13,015 nt of DNA, taken from positions 1-13,015 of the forward strand of contig JBCDCZ010000120.1 in assembly GCA_039180865.1 (NCBI GenBank). Reading direction: 5' to 3'. Under the pieces are notes generated by a model. It was not told the DNA's origin, did not search any database, and saw only the letters and a program-made list of their open reading frames with translations. This stretch comes from JBCDCU01 sp039180865 (lineage in GTDB: Bacteria > Pseudomonadota > Alphaproteobacteria > Rhizobiales > JACESI01). Shown here in pieces: positions 12,986 to 13,015 of this stretch. Position 1 is the stretch's first letter; each line of letters starts with the position of its first letter. Both the position numbers and the translations under genes were made by a program.

Positions 12986-13015
12986 ATGAGCTTTCAAACG
13001 AGCGCAAAACGAAAA
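12986..13015 (+). CDS. Possible 5' end of a plus-strand gene, cut by the window
   Basis: An ATG with GGGAG five bases upstream opens ten codons (MSFQTSAKRK) to the window edge without a stop. A divergent gene here would fit the layout. Ten residues are too few to name a product or to be sure that it is coding. Confidence 0.3.
   Translation, partial: MSFQTSAKRK

Overview
The window looks like chromosomal DNA from an alphaproteobacterium. The support is the short PdxJ type with its 'PRPDGRHIR' segment, a DUF2259 secreted protein, a persulfide-dioxygenase/rhodanese fusion next to a 1-Cys peroxiredoxin, and Alphaproteobacteria-like protein sequences throughout. Genus cannot be read from sequence alone. 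No rRNA, tRNA, CRISPR array, insertion sequence or phage gene was found. Almost all genes lie on the minus strand, so the biological order runs from high to low coordinates.

Region 1 (about 10395 down to 6216) is a branched-chain amino acid (BCAA) block. A TTGACA promoter opens a short leader RNA that encodes a 17-residue peptide with an Ile-Leu-Leu-Val run and ends in an intrinsic terminator. This is the anatomy of a translation-controlled attenuator. It is followed by ilvB (acetolactate synthase large subunit), a small lipoprotein gene, an EamA-type transporter gene and ilvN (the regulatory subunit). The two synthase subunits are therefore separated by an unknown lipoprotein and a likely exporter.

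Region 2 (6158 to 2020) continues on the same strand with a LysE-family exporter, pdxJ (vitamin B6 synthesis), an alpha/beta hydrolase that overlaps the pdxJ stop by one base, a DUF2259 secreted protein, and a SprA-related protein with an HExxH motif. An inverted repeat sits between lysE and pdxJ.

Region 3 (1969 to 120) holds a TetR-family regulator with a perfect 8+4+8 palindrome over its own likely promoter. ilvC (ketol-acid reductoisomerase) starts 18 bases after the regulator stop and has a terminator hairpin behind it. ilvC supplies the step after IlvBN, so the window carries the first two common steps of Ile/Val synthesis, at its two ends.

Region 4 (10563 to the right edge) is a redox/sulfur group. 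A YHS-domain protein with a Tat-like signal lies on the plus strand. It converges on a two-gene minus-strand operon of a 1-Cys peroxiredoxin and a persulfide dioxygenase fused to rhodanese. A possible plus-strand gene begins at the right edge, divergent from the peroxiredoxin.

The most interesting items are the ilv leader peptide/attenuator, the TetR operator that corrects the regulator's start site, and the transporters and lipoprotein embedded among the BCAA genes. Most proteins are members of known families. I saw no clearly new multi-gene system.
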